Origin: an uncultured Alphaproteobacteria bacterium
Lineage (GTDB): Bacteria > Pseudomonadota > Alphaproteobacteria > UBA6615
DNA length: 64,000 nt
NCBI GenBank assembly: GCA_943787445.1
Contig: CALSML010000007.1
Location: forward strand, 62,001-126,000
Direction: 5' to 3'
Positions 17,479-26,079 of this stretch are shown here, in pieces (position 1 is the first letter of the stretch; the number at the start of each line of letters is the position of its first letter). The notes under the pieces are model-generated. The model searched no databases. It had not been told where the DNA came from and saw only the letters and a program-made list of their open reading frames with translations. The translations under genes were made by a program, and so were the position numbers.

Positions 17479-18117
17479 TCACGCCCCCTCCAGCGCCACA
17501 CCCTCCAGCGTGATCCGGTGCATCAGGCGTCGGTGGCCGTGATAGTCGTTTTCGGCGAAGTGCCAGGTGGCGCGGTTGTCCCAGAAGGCGATGGATCCGG
17601 GCTCCCATTCGAAGCGATAGATGTGTTCGGGGCGCTGGGCGTGGGTGAACAGTTCCTCCAGCAATGCACGCAGCCCGAGCAGCCGGGTTCTGGTGGCCTC
17701 GGCCAGGCTGTCATAGGCGGCATACATGCTGGCAAACAGGGTGTCCCCGCCGGTCGGCGGCAATGCCTTGGCGGCGAGGATCGAGCCGGTGACCGGAATC
17801 TGGGCATAGCTGTGATCGGCATGCCACGCGCCGCCGATATTGAGCTTCTGATCGGCTTCCTTGCGCACCGCGGCGATCTGTGGATGGCCCGCGACCGGAG
17901 TGAAGAACCGATTGATGACGATCGGCGCCAGCGATTGCGCAAAGGCAATGTGCTGTTCGGGCGAAATCTCCTAATCTCGAAAGAACAGCACGCCGTGTTC
18001 ACCCAGCTCGGTGAGGATCGCAGCAGCGATGTAGGGCGCAAGGGGGATGGACAGGTCCACACCGGTCACGAACGCACCCACGGGGCCATCGGTCGGTGTG
18101 AAGACGGGATGGGACAT
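17479..18117 (-). pseudogene. TauD/TfdA dioxygenase, nonsense codon plus internal deletion
   Basis: Remains of an Fe(II)/2-oxoglutarate dioxygenase of the taurine/2,4-D type. The start MSHPVFTPTDGPVGAFVTGV, the iron motif WHADHSY (His-x-Asp), GGDTLFASMYAAYDSL and the C-terminal WDNRATWHFAENDYHGHRR are all well kept. Two lesions are seen. A TAG at 17971-17973 stands where FFRDQ should have Gln, so CAG became TAG. Near 17665 the sequence jumps from GLRAL to LEELFTHAQRPEHIYR, losing some 70-80 residues that normally include the HPVVRTHP segment. At 212 codons it is far below the usual 270-290. The deletion is in frame and cannot be a homopolymer error, so I regard the gene as dead. Confidence 0.82.
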
Positions 18118-18262
18118 GATGCGATCTGATCTGTTCTGCGGTGGTAGGGCGGAAATGGTAACCAAATCGGGGGCGATTGGCGAATAGGCCCCATTTCCTT
18201 CCGCTGCACCGAAAGGCTAATCTCCGGCCGGAAACGAAAACACATTCCGGGGAGACCGCGTC

Positions 18263-19633
18263 ATGGCGCGCACATTAATTCAGGGCGGCTGGGTCGTATC
18301 GATGGATGATGCGATTGGCGACATTCGGGGCGGCGACGTCCTGATCGAAGATGACAGGATTCTCGAGGTCGGGCACGGCATCGATGCCGGCAACGCCGAA
18401 ATCATCGACGCGACGGACATGATCGTCAGCCCGGGCATGATCAACATGCACGAACACACTTGGCAGACCGGGGTGCGGGGCACGGTGTCGAACTGGACGA
18501 TGTTCGAATATTCCCAGCTGATGCATGCCACGGCGGTCCCCCATTTCACCCCGGATGATGTGGGGATCGCCAATCTGTGTGGCGCGCTGAACCAGATTCA
18601 TTCGGGCACGACGACCCTGTTCGACTGGCATCATTGCAACGCGACCACCGACCACACCGATGCGGCGATTGATTCTCTCGAAGAAGCAGGCATTCGCGCG
18701 GTCTATGGCCACGGCCAGACCAAGACCGACCCGAAGCCGGGCGAAGCGCCGTTCAACGAGCGGCCCCATTCCCGTGAGCGGGTCGAACGTCTCCGCAAGG
18801 GGCGCCTCTCTTCGGATGACGGCCTCATCACCATGGCCATGTGCATTCAGGGGATCGGCTTCTCGGTCTGGGATTGCATCGAACATGATGTGCGTCTGGC
18901 CAAGGATATGGGCCTGCGCTGGTCGAACCACACCGGCGCTCTGGGCATTCCCATGTTCGCCGAGAACGCCGTGCAGAAACTCCACGATTTGGGTTTGCTG
19001 GGGCCGGAGGCGGATTTCGTCCATGCCACCAACCTGACCGATGACGAGCTGAAGCTGATCATCGATACCGGCGGGTCGATCACCGTGGCCCCGGAATGCG
19101 AATGCAATTTTGGCCATGGCAATCCGGCGACGGGCCGGATTCTGGAACTCGGCGGCACACCGTCCTTCGGCATTGATCTGGAATCGAACATCTCCGGTGA
19201 CATGTTCTCGGTGGTCCGTTTCGGCCTGCAGCTCGAACGGGGCATGTACACCGATGCCCGGCCGCGCCCGACCAAGAACATGCCTGAACATCTCAAAACC
19301 CGTGTCGCGCTCGAATGGGCCACCATCGGCAATGCCCGGGCTCTGGGCATGGACGACCGGATCGGTTCCCTGACCCCGGGCAAGCAGGCCGATGTCATCC
19401 TGACCCGTGGTACGGATATCAACACCTGCCCAGTCCACGATCCGGTGCAGACGCTGGTCTTCATGGCGACGCCGTTCAATGTGGACACGGTGCTGATCGG
19501 CGGCGAGGTCAGGAAACGCCACGGCAAGCTGGTCTATCCCGAGGCACTGCTCGGCGAGAAGCTCGCCGCCCTCACCGAATCCGGCCGCCGCATTCTGAAA
19601 GCCTCCGGCGCCTTCGCCGAAGCCGCGGAATAG
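18263..19633 (+). CDS. Amidohydrolase-family deaminase (SAH/MTA deaminase-like)
   Basis: A 456-residue metal-dependent hydrolase of the cytosine deaminase / S-adenosylhomocysteine deaminase branch. The N-terminal beta-sandwich is followed by the zinc-binding MHEHTWQTG (His-x-His), GTTTLFDWHHCNA, WSNHTGA, the VHATNLTDDE strand and GIDLESNISGDMFSVVRFGL with the catalytic Asp. The C-terminus (GSLTPGKQADVILTRGTD) is standard. The ring substrate is unknown. GGGGAG stands nine bases before the ATG. It is followed by an MFS transporter across a repeat, so a deaminase plus importer pair is plausible. Confidence 0.88.
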   Translation: MARTLIQGGWVVSMDDAIGDIRGGDVLIEDDRILEVGHGIDAGNAEIIDATDMIVSPGMINMHEHTWQTGVRGTVSNWTMFEYSQLMHATAVPHFTPDDVGIANLCGALNQIHSGTTTLFDWHHCNATTDHTDAAIDSLEEAGIRAVYGHGQTKTDPKPGEAPFNERPHSRERVERLRKGRLSSDDGLITMAMCIQGIGFSVWDCIEHDVRLAKDMGLRWSNHTGALGIPMFAENAVQKLHDLGLLGPEADFVHATNLTDDELKLIIDTGGSITVAPECECNFGHGNPATGRILELGGTPSFGIDLESNISGDMFSVVRFGLQLERGMYTDARPRPTKNMPEHLKTRVALEWATIGNARALGMDDRIGSLTPGKQADVILTRGTDINTCPVHDPVQTLVFMATPFNVDTVLIGGEVRKRHGKLVYPEALLGEKLAALTESGRRILKASGAFAEAAE

Positions 19634-19670
19634 GTGAGCGGTCGATCTCCGTCCGTGCATTTGCATCTTG

Positions 19671-19760
19671 CGTCACACTCGCGAAAGCGGGGATCCATGA
19701 ACACAGGCGGTGACGGGTCTAGATTTGGTGTTTATGGATGCCCGCCTGCGCGGGCATGAC
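19671..19760. repeat. Palindromic repeat family B
   Basis: A 90-base unit whose right arm is GGATGCCCGCCTGCGCGGGC followed by ATGACG; the left arm (CGTCACACTCGCGAAAGCGG) is a diverged inverse. Related units stand at 21031-21120 and 33667-33756. Two units flank the MFS gene on both sides. Confidence 0.8.
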
Positions 19761-19798
19761 GATTTCGATAGGAAGTGTCCTCAAATGAGTTCCCTCAC

Positions 19799-21007
19799 AT
19801 GACGTCCAACCGCTGGCTGATGCTTGGTGCGCTGTTTCTGGCGCGCACCTCGCTGGGATTCCAGTTTCAGACAGTGGCGACGGTCGCGCCGTTGCTTGTC
19901 ACCGATCTGGGAATCAACTTCACCGAAGTTGGAACGCTGATCGGGTTTTTCAGCGCGCTCGGCTTCGCCACGGCTCTGCCGGCGGGGCTGGCGGGCAAGC
20001 GCTTTGGCGAGAAACGTGCTGTGCTCTTCGGGCTCGGGCTGATGGCCCTTGGCGGGTTTGTCATGGCCGGCGCGGACGGCTTCTGGGTGGCTGGCGTCGG
20101 GCGTCTCATGGTCGGGGTCGGCGGTGTTGTCATCACCGTGACCATGGTCAAGCTGGTTGGGGATCTGTTCGAGGGTCGCGAGGTCGTGACCGCCATGGCG
20201 ATCCTGATGAACAGCTGGCCCGTGGGGATCGCTCTTGGTCTGTGGACCCAGGGTCTGATCGCGGAAGCCTGGGGCTGGAATGCGGTCTTCCTGGTTGCCG
20301 GTTTTGGTTCGCTGGCCGGACTGCTGCTGGTGGCCTTTGTCTACCGCGCGCCGGTTCGTGATGTCGGGTCTGCACCGCTGCCGGATACCGGCGCTGTACC
20401 CCCAGACACCGCACCAAAGAAAACCAAATCCCGGATTTCCCGGCGCGAGGTCATCCTTGTCACGATCTCCGGGGTGACCTGGACCTTGTTCAATGGCGGC
20501 TTCCTGATGGTGATGGCCTTTGGTCCGGCCATGATGGTGGCCCGCGGCAGTGACGTGGCCCTGTCCGGCCTGCTGATCAGCTACGGCACGATTGCCTATA
20601 TGATCGCAATCCCGCTGGGGGCGTGGCTGTCGGAAAAATGGGCGCGGCCCAATCTGGTGATGATCGGCAGCTTTGCCATCGGCGCCGTGGTGGTCGGGCT
20701 GGTGCCGTTCGTTGACGCGCCGTTGCTGCTGTTTGTGCTGGCGGGCATTTTCATCGGAATCCCGACCGGAAACGTGATGGCACTCACGGTGGAAGTGGTG
20801 CGTTCGGAAAACCGCAACACCGGCACTGGTATCTATTACAGCGTGCACCATATCGGTCTGACCAGTATGCCGATCCTTGCGGGCTGGCTGGTCGATATCA
20901 CCGGCGACACGGCGGTTCCGATGATCGTCGGCGGTCTCGCCACCGCGTTTGCCATCGTCATGCTGGGCCTCCTGCGCGCGATCCAGCGACAACCCGTACA
21001 GGCCTGA
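19799..21007 (+). CDS. MFS transporter
   Basis: A 402-residue major facilitator with about 12 hydrophobic helices. The loop between helices 2 and 3 reads PAGLAGKRFGEKRAVLFGL, the MFS A-motif; a charged central loop (DTAPKKTKSRISRREV, near 210) separates the two halves. It resembles nitrate/cyanate-type importers (CynX/NarK-like), but the substrate is unknown. I chose the ATG at 19799; an in-frame GTG at 19775 has its purine-rich stretch too close to be used. It follows the amidohydrolase, and units of repeat family B lie on both sides. Confidence 0.85.
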   Translation: MTSNRWLMLGALFLARTSLGFQFQTVATVAPLLVTDLGINFTEVGTLIGFFSALGFATALPAGLAGKRFGEKRAVLFGLGLMALGGFVMAGADGFWVAGVGRLMVGVGGVVITVTMVKLVGDLFEGREVVTAMAILMNSWPVGIALGLWTQGLIAEAWGWNAVFLVAGFGSLAGLLLVAFVYRAPVRDVGSAPLPDTGAVPPDTAPKKTKSRISRREVILVTISGVTWTLFNGGFLMVMAFGPAMMVARGSDVALSGLLISYGTIAYMIAIPLGAWLSEKWARPNLVMIGSFAIGAVVVGLVPFVDAPLLLFVLAGIFIGIPTGNVMALTVEVVRSENRNTGTGIYYSVHHIGLTSMPILAGWLVDITGDTAVPMIVGGLATAFAIVMLGLLRAIQRQPVQA

Positions 21008-21030
21008 CCGGACGCGCGTTACCTCATCGC

Positions 21031-21120
21031 GTCATGCCCGCGCAGGCGGGCATCCATACACGCCGATGTGAAACAGGTTGGCCGACCGTGTTTATGGGTT
21101 CCCGCCTGCGCGGGAACGAC
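21031..21120. repeat. Palindromic repeat family B
   Basis: GTCATGCCCGCGCAGGCGGG with CATCCATA forms the left hairpin, and GTTCCCGCCTGCGCGGGAAC the right one, about 50 bases apart. It starts 23 bases after the MFS stop and mirrors the unit before that gene. Confidence 0.85.
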
Positions 21121-21152
21121 GACCGAGGAAGATGTACCGGTTCTCTTTCACC

Positions 21153-21180
21153 ATCATGGCCGGACTTGATCCGGCCATCC
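21153..21180. repeat. Palindromic repeat family A, single arm
   Basis: ATCATGGCCGGACTTGATCC followed by GGCCATCC folds into one hairpin. It is a lone copy of the arm seen at 16941 and lies between the B unit and the glycosyltransferase operon. Confidence 0.8.
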
Positions 21181-21247
21181 ACGTCGTCGTGCCGCATGTG
21201 GCGCGGAGAGGGTTATCTCGGGCGGCGGCTAAGGCTATGTATGACCC

Positions 21248-21964
21248 ATGGTGAATTCATCAGATAGCAAACCCACCCTTGGCGTGGTTGTTCCTGCGCT
21301 CAATGCCGGCGCAGGTCTGGCCGCGACCCTGGCGGCGCTCGAGGACGGTCGTGATCTTTTTGATTTGGATATCGTCGTGGTCGATGGCGGTTCGGCCGAC
21401 GACACGGTGGCGGTGGCCCGTGCCGGCAGCGCTCGTGTGATGGTGTCCGAACCGGGACGTGGCGTGCAGCTTGCAACGGGCGCCACGGCCGTTTCGGGAC
21501 ATGGCCTGCTGTTCCTCCACGCCGATACGGTGCTGGCCCCCGGCTGGGCCCGGGCCCTGCGGGACTTCATCGCCCACCCCGATGCGGACAAGCGCGCGGT
21601 CTATTTCCGGTTCGAACTCGATGACGACCATCCCGGCGCGCGCCGGATCGAACGCTGGGTGGCCTGGCGGTGTCACAAATACGCGCTGCCCTATGGCGAT
21701 CAGGGGCTGGCCCTGCCGCGCGATCTCTATGACGAACTCGGCGGTTACGCGCGCATGTCCCTGATGGAGGATGTGAACTTCGTCAGCCGGATCAAGCATC
21801 ACTGCGGGCGGGACAATCTGGTCGGGCTGGAAGTGGCGGCCCGGACCTCGGCCGTGCGCTATCAGCGCGGCGGATACTGGTTGCGCCCCGCGCGTAATCT
21901 GCTCTGTCTGATGATGTACTTCGCGGGCATTCCCCTGCGCATCATTGCGAAAGTCTATCGATGA
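21248..21964 (+). CDS. TIGR04283-type glycosyltransferase (arsenosugar/selenodomain-associated)
   Basis: A 238-residue GT2-fold transferase. It shows GVVVPALNAGAGLAATLAAL at the start, the nucleotide-sugar motif VVVDGGSADDT, the metal-binding FLHADTVL and the acceptor-side PYGDQGLALPRDLYDELGGY. Databases name this family a transferase tied to radical SAM/selenodomain proteins and to arsenosugar synthesis. It overlaps the next gene by four bases (ATGA), so the two transferases are made together. GTG or ATG choice: ATG at 21248 is the first after repeat DNA. Donor and acceptor are not known from sequence. It begins the 21.2-27.8 kb operon. Confidence 0.88.
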   Translation: MVNSSDSKPTLGVVVPALNAGAGLAATLAALEDGRDLFDLDIVVVDGGSADDTVAVARAGSARVMVSEPGRGVQLATGATAVSGHGLLFLHADTVLAPGWARALRDFIAHPDADKRAVYFRFELDDDHPGARRIERWVAWRCHKYALPYGDQGLALPRDLYDELGGYARMSLMEDVNFVSRIKHHCGRDNLVGLEVAARTSAVRYQRGGYWLRPARNLLCLMMYFAGIPLRIIAKVYR

Positions 21965-22572
21965 GCCTCCGGCGCCATCTCGTGCTCTTCGCGCGTGCGC
22001 CCATGCGGGGCACCGTGAAGATCCGGCTGGCCGCGGATATTGGCAAGGACGCCACCCTGATCTTTTATCGGCGCACGCTCCGCGACATGCTCTGGCGGCT
22101 GGGCCGTGACCCGCGCTGGCAGACCTGGCTTGCGGTCACCCCGGACCGTACCGCGTATCAGACCGGGCTCTGGCCCCCGGTGCCCGGCATGCGGGTGATC
22201 CCTCAGGGTCAGGGTGATCTGGGCGTCCGCATGACTGCACCTTTGTGCGATCTCCCCCCGGGGCCTGTGGTTATTGTGGGCAGTGACATTCCGGATATCC
22301 GTCCCACCCATATCCGGCAGGCCTTTGACGCGTTGGGCCGAAACGACATGGTGTTCGGCCCGGCCAGCGATGGCGGCTACTGGCTGGCGGGCGCGCAACG
22401 GCATCCCGTGCCACGAGGTCTGTTTGAAAATATACGCTGGAGCACCGAGCACGCTCTGGAGGATACCATCGCCGGTTTGCCAGCCACGGTCCGCGTGGCG
22501 ATGCTCGAACAGCTCGATGATGTGGATGATGGGGAGGCCTGGCGCGCTTGGCGGGCGAAGCGCCAGCCATAA
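21961..22572 (+). CDS. TIGR04282-type (DUF2064) glycosyltransferase
   Basis: A 203-residue nucleotidyl/glycosyltransferase-fold protein. It has the family start LVLFARAPMRGTVKIRLAAD, the central VVIVGSDIPDIRPTHIRQAF and GPASDGGYWLAGAQR, near-perfect DUF2064 motifs. In databases the family is associated with arsenosugar biosynthesis next to a TIGR04283 protein, which is exactly the pairing here. It overlaps the upstream transferase by ATGA. A gap of 92 bases with a possible promoter separates it from the radical SAM gene. Confidence 0.9.
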   Translation: MSLRRHLVLFARAPMRGTVKIRLAADIGKDATLIFYRRTLRDMLWRLGRDPRWQTWLAVTPDRTAYQTGLWPPVPGMRVIPQGQGDLGVRMTAPLCDLPPGPVVIVGSDIPDIRPTHIRQAFDALGRNDMVFGPASDGGYWLAGAQRHPVPRGLFENIRWSTEHALEDTIAGLPATVRVAMLEQLDDVDDGEAWRAWRAKRQP

Positions 22573-22612
22573 AAATGCCGTGACGCATGATTTTGTCGGC
22601 CTTGCAGGGCTG

Positions 22613-22640
22613 TTCCTTCGGACCTGCGCCTCGCTACAAT
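22613..22640 (+). promoter_or_regulatory. Possible sigma-70-type promoter before radical SAM gene
   Basis: TTCCTT (22613-22618) and TACAAT (22635-22640) are spaced by 16 bases, 24 bases before the ATG. The -10 is good, the -35 weak. It would let the radical SAM-kinase-transporter part be made apart from the transferases. Confidence 0.3.
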
Positions 22641-22664
22641 CGCGCACCACAAATCGGGACTGAT

Positions 22665-23705
22665 ATGGAATCCATCTACTACGTGCTGTCCTGGCTTTGC
22701 CACCGACGCTGCGACCATTGTTACGACACCCGGTTTCGTCCCTATGTTCGCGACGAAAAAGACGCCGTGGTGAATGAAGCGCTCGCCAGCCATGCCGCCA
22801 TCATCGCCAATCTGCCCGACCGGATGACCTATCGGGAAATCGAGGACGGGCCCGAGCTCCCGGGCCGGGTGATTCTGTCGGGCGGCGAAGTTCTGCTCGA
22901 CCCGATCCGTGAGCCGGTGCTTTATCCGGTGATGGATTTGCTGCGCGCCAAATATGCGGCACAGGGCGGGCTGCGCGTGGTGGTGCAGACCACGGGTGAT
23001 CTGGTTACCGAAAAGATTCTTGATGGGTTGCTCGAACATGGTGTCTGGCAAATCTCGATCACGGGGATGGATGATTTTCATGTTGGCCATGAAGGCGAGA
23101 AACGCCTGCCGCTGGTCGAGAAACTGATCACGATGTTCGACGCGGCCGGGCTGCAGCCGACCGGTCGACGCCATGACGGCACCGATGCGCGGGGCACCCT
23201 GACCCCGGTCTATTCGATGATGGGCGCAAACCCGGAAGAATGGATCGGTGCGATCTGGCCGCGGGGGCGCGCCTGGGACAATGAACTGTCCAGCGCCACG
23301 CTGGATGACAATTTCTGCAATCGCTGGTCGGGCGGTCTGAACTTCATGGAGCACGGACGTCTGGGCTCCGAGGTCTCGATCGAGCCGAACGGCAATGTCT
23401 ATCCCTGCTGCCTGAAAACAAGGGCCCCCCTGGGCAATCTCACCGAAGAGAAGCTGGTCGATATACTCGACAGCCTGCGCGGGCACCCGGCCTTTGAGGC
23501 ACTGAATGCGGGCGCGCCCGAGCGCATGGGGAACGCCTTCGGCTGGGATGAAGCCACCTTCCTGAAGCACAGCGAAACCACCACGCCCTCGGGAGAGACC
23601 TATCGAAATCTGTGTATCGGTTGCGACCGGTTCCATGAACAGGTTCTTGGCCCGCTGATCGAAGGCCTGCGCCATGAGCGCAAGGCGCGAAAGACCGCCG
23701 CGTGA
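22665..23705 (+). CDS. Radical SAM protein with C-terminal Cys cluster
   Basis: A 346-residue radical SAM enzyme. Cys12, Cys16 and Cys19 (CHRRCDHC) bind the SAM [4Fe-4S] cluster, ILSGGEVLLDP is the GGE motif, and QISITGMDDFHVGHEGEKR lies in the later barrel. The C-terminal third has further Cys residues (FCNRWS, VYPCCLKT, LCIGCDRFH) like a SPASM/twitch auxiliary cluster. It does not look like ArsS, the radical SAM partner known for the two neighbouring transferase families, so its product is open. It overlaps the kinase gene by four bases (GTGA). The ATG is 24 bases after a possible -10 site. Confidence 0.88.
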   Translation: MESIYYVLSWLCHRRCDHCYDTRFRPYVRDEKDAVVNEALASHAAIIANLPDRMTYREIEDGPELPGRVILSGGEVLLDPIREPVLYPVMDLLRAKYAAQGGLRVVVQTTGDLVTEKILDGLLEHGVWQISITGMDDFHVGHEGEKRLPLVEKLITMFDAAGLQPTGRRHDGTDARGTLTPVYSMMGANPEEWIGAIWPRGRAWDNELSSATLDDNFCNRWSGGLNFMEHGRLGSEVSIEPNGNVYPCCLKTRAPLGNLTEEKLVDILDSLRGHPAFEALNAGAPERMGNAFGWDEATFLKHSETTTPSGETYRNLCIGCDRFHEQVLGPLIEGLRHERKARKTAA

Positions 23706-24766
23706 ACGAAGCCACGCGATCACGGATCGACCGCGTGCGCACGGCGCTGGCGGCACGGTTGTCGGTGGATGCGGCTAGCCTGACACCGCTGACCGATACC
23801 GGGCTGGCCCATGATCACATCGTCATTGGCGAGACCGGCACGCTGGCGCGGATTCCCAAGCAATCCCAGCTCGATCTGGGTGCTGACGAGAATCTGGCTT
23901 ATCAGGCGGCGTGTTTCGCCCGGGCCGGTGCCAGCGGCCATGTGCCGCGCCTGCATGATGTTCTGGAATCGGATGAAGCTCTGCCCATGGGGGCACTGAT
24001 TGTGGATCGGATCGAGGGACGCCCGTTGCGCCTGCCGGATGATCTGACGGCCATGGCCGCATGTCTTGCGGCGATTCATACCCTGCCGCTCGAGGAGGAC
24101 CGCGCCCCGCTGAAGAACCCGCCGGATGCTCTGGCGGACACCTTTACCGAAATCCTGCTGCAATCCGCCTTCATTGCGCGGGCCGGGCTGCATCCGGAAT
24201 CCGAGGCGCAGATCCGGGCTGAATTGCAGGCGGCCGGGCGCACCCTTGCGCAGTCCGGCCGGCCGATGACGACCCTGATTGCCTTCGACGCCCATCCCGG
24301 GAACTACCTGATGGATGAAAACGGGCGCGCCATTCTGGTCGATCTGGAAAAAGCGCGTTACGGCGCCCCGGGATTCGATCTGGCCCATGCCAGCCTTTAC
24401 ACCTCGACCACCTGGGATGTGGAAAGCCGGGCGGTGCTGTCCCATGGGCAGGTGAGGGACTTTCACGAGGCCTGGCTGGCGGCGGTGTCGGCGGAACTGA
24501 CAGAGGCCACTGCACCCTGGCTGATGCCCCTGCGCCAGATGATGTGGCTCTGGTCGGTCACCTGGTGTGCGAAATGGAAGGTGCAGTCCCTTGAGGATGC
24601 CGGTGCCAGTTCGTCCACGGAGAACTGGTCGGCGGAACTGAGTGATGATGCCCTGATCGCCCATGTGGCGGATCGGGTAGCAGATTATCTGAACCCGGAG
24701 ACGATTGCGCAGGTGCGCACGGACTGGGCCGAAACGGATGCGACGATCCTGTCGGCATCCGCGTAG
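23702..24766 (+). CDS. Choline/aminoglycoside-type phosphotransferase
   Basis: A 354-residue kinase of the APH/choline-kinase superfamily. The catalytic loop is FDAHPGNYLMDENGRA (Asp and Asn of the DxxxxN pattern) and the metal site is LVDLEKARYG. The usual HGD is changed to AFD, but the key Asp is kept. The N-lobe GETGTLARIPKQ supplies the ATP lysine region. GTG overlaps the radical SAM stop by four bases. Such kinases phosphorylate small alcohols such as choline, thiamine or sugars; here a phosphorylated head group within the radical SAM pathway would be a reasonable guess, nothing more. Confidence 0.85.
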   Translation: MNEATRSRIDRVRTALAARLSVDAASLTPLTDTGLAHDHIVIGETGTLARIPKQSQLDLGADENLAYQAACFARAGASGHVPRLHDVLESDEALPMGALIVDRIEGRPLRLPDDLTAMAACLAAIHTLPLEEDRAPLKNPPDALADTFTEILLQSAFIARAGLHPESEAQIRAELQAAGRTLAQSGRPMTTLIAFDAHPGNYLMDENGRAILVDLEKARYGAPGFDLAHASLYTSTTWDVESRAVLSHGQVRDFHEAWLAAVSAELTEATAPWLMPLRQMMWLWSVTWCAKWKVQSLEDAGASSSTENWSAELSDDALIAHVADRVADYLNPETIAQVRTDWAETDATILSASA

Positions 24767-24790
24767 TTGTATCGAGTGACGGAGAGTTTT

Positions 24791-25984
24791 ATGCGCGTGC
24801 TGATTGCTTCCATGGTTGTGATGCTGGGCCTGGTCACCCCCGGACTGGCCCAGAGCTGGGATGATGTTGTCGCCAAATCCAGGGGCCAGACCGTGTTCTG
24901 GAATGCCTGGGGCGGGGATGAGCGGATCAACGCCTATGTCGCCTGGGCCGGGGAACAGGTTCGGGAACGTTACGGCGTGACGGTCGAACATGTGCGCCTG
25001 TCAGACACGTCGGATGCGGTCGCGCGGGTCGTCGCCGAAAAGGCGGCGGGGCGGACCTCCGGCGGCTCGGTCGATCTGATCTGGATCAACGGCGAGAACT
25101 TCGCTGCGATGAAGCGCAACAATCTGCTGTTCGGGCCATGGACCGATCAGGCCCCGAACTATCGCTTTGTGGACACAGTGAACAAGAAGACCACGACGGT
25201 GGATTTCACGGTGCCGGTCGACAATCTCGAAGCGCCCTGGGGGCATGGCCCAGGTGGTGTTCATGCACGACACGGCCCATGTGGATTCGCCGCCAGAATC
25301 GATTCCGGAACTGCTGGCATGGGCGAAGGCCAATCCGGGCCGTTTTGCCTATCCCCAGCCGCCGAACTTTCACGGCACGACCTTCCTCAAACAGGCCCTG
25401 ATCGAGCTCGTGCCCGACGCGACTGTGCTGCTCGCACCGGCCGCGAATGTGGACGCCGTGACCGCGCCGCTTTGGGCCTATCTGGACGAACTGCACCCGG
25501 TGCTTGTGGCTGACGGGGCGCGGTCTTTCCCCAGAACGGGCCGGCGGTGACCCGTCTGCTCGATGATGGCGAAGTGTCGATCGCGCTGTCGTTTCAGCCA
25601 GCCGAAGCCTCCGGTCTGATCGCCTCGGGCAAGCTGCCCGACACCGTGCGCACATTTGTTCTGGAGAACGGCACGATCGGCAACACCAATTTCGTCGCCA
25701 TTCCTTTCAACGCTAAAGCCAGGGAGGGCGCGATGGTGCTGGCTGACTTCCTGATGTCGCCGGAAGCCCAGGCCCACAAGCAGGACCCCAAAGTCTGGGG
25801 CAGCTTCACCGTGCTCGATGTGAACGCGCTGCCGGTTGCGGCCAAGGCAGCTTTTGATGCACTTGATCTCGGCGTGGCGACCCTCTCGCCCGGTGAATTG
25901 GGCGCGACCCAGCTTGAACCGCACCCGACCTGGGTCGCCGCTCTCGAAGCCGAATGGGCCAAACGCTATGCGAGCGGGAAGTAA
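24791..25984 (+). CDS. YnjB-type ABC substrate-binding protein (two compensating frameshifts)
   Basis: A periplasmic binding protein, 397 residues once repaired, close to the length of E. coli YnjB. The signal peptide is MRVLIASMVVMLGLVTPGLA; GGAGAG stands before the ATG. Motifs include VFWNAWGGDERINAYVAWAG, DLIWINGENFAAMKRN, WGMAQVVFMHDTAHV, YPQPPNFHGTTFLKQA and SFQPAEASGLIASGKLP. An extra G in the run 25239-25243 and a missing C in the run 25529-25532 shift the frame and restore it; total length stays a multiple of three. I take both as consensus errors. The ligand is unknown; YnjB relatives are related to thiamine/iron-type binding proteins. Confidence 0.82.
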
Positions 25985-26079
25985 CGAACCTATGCGTTTT
26001 CTCGTCGCCCTCACCCTGAGCCTGACGAGTGGCGAGGGCAAACCCACATGCTGCGACGCGCTTAGCATGAGGTTTACGG

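Noticed and set aside
17971-17973. TAG in the TauD gene as a pyrrolysine codon
   Set aside because: The gene also has a large deletion, the residue is a plain Gln position, and no pyl genes are seen.
19781-20992. Minus-strand frame of about 400 codons opposite the MFS gene
   Set aside because: Composition dominated by His, Asp, Gln and Arg with no hydrophobic core; a shadow of the membrane protein.
22377-23756. Minus-strand frame of about 460 codons opposite the radical SAM gene
   Set aside because: No motif of any family; the plus-strand gene has the full CxxxCxxC and GGE motifs.
25239-25532. Programmed frameshifting in the ABC binding-protein gene
   Set aside because: Two opposite shifts in ordinary G and C runs without slippery heptamer or stimulator; the same pattern occurs in many unrelated genes here.
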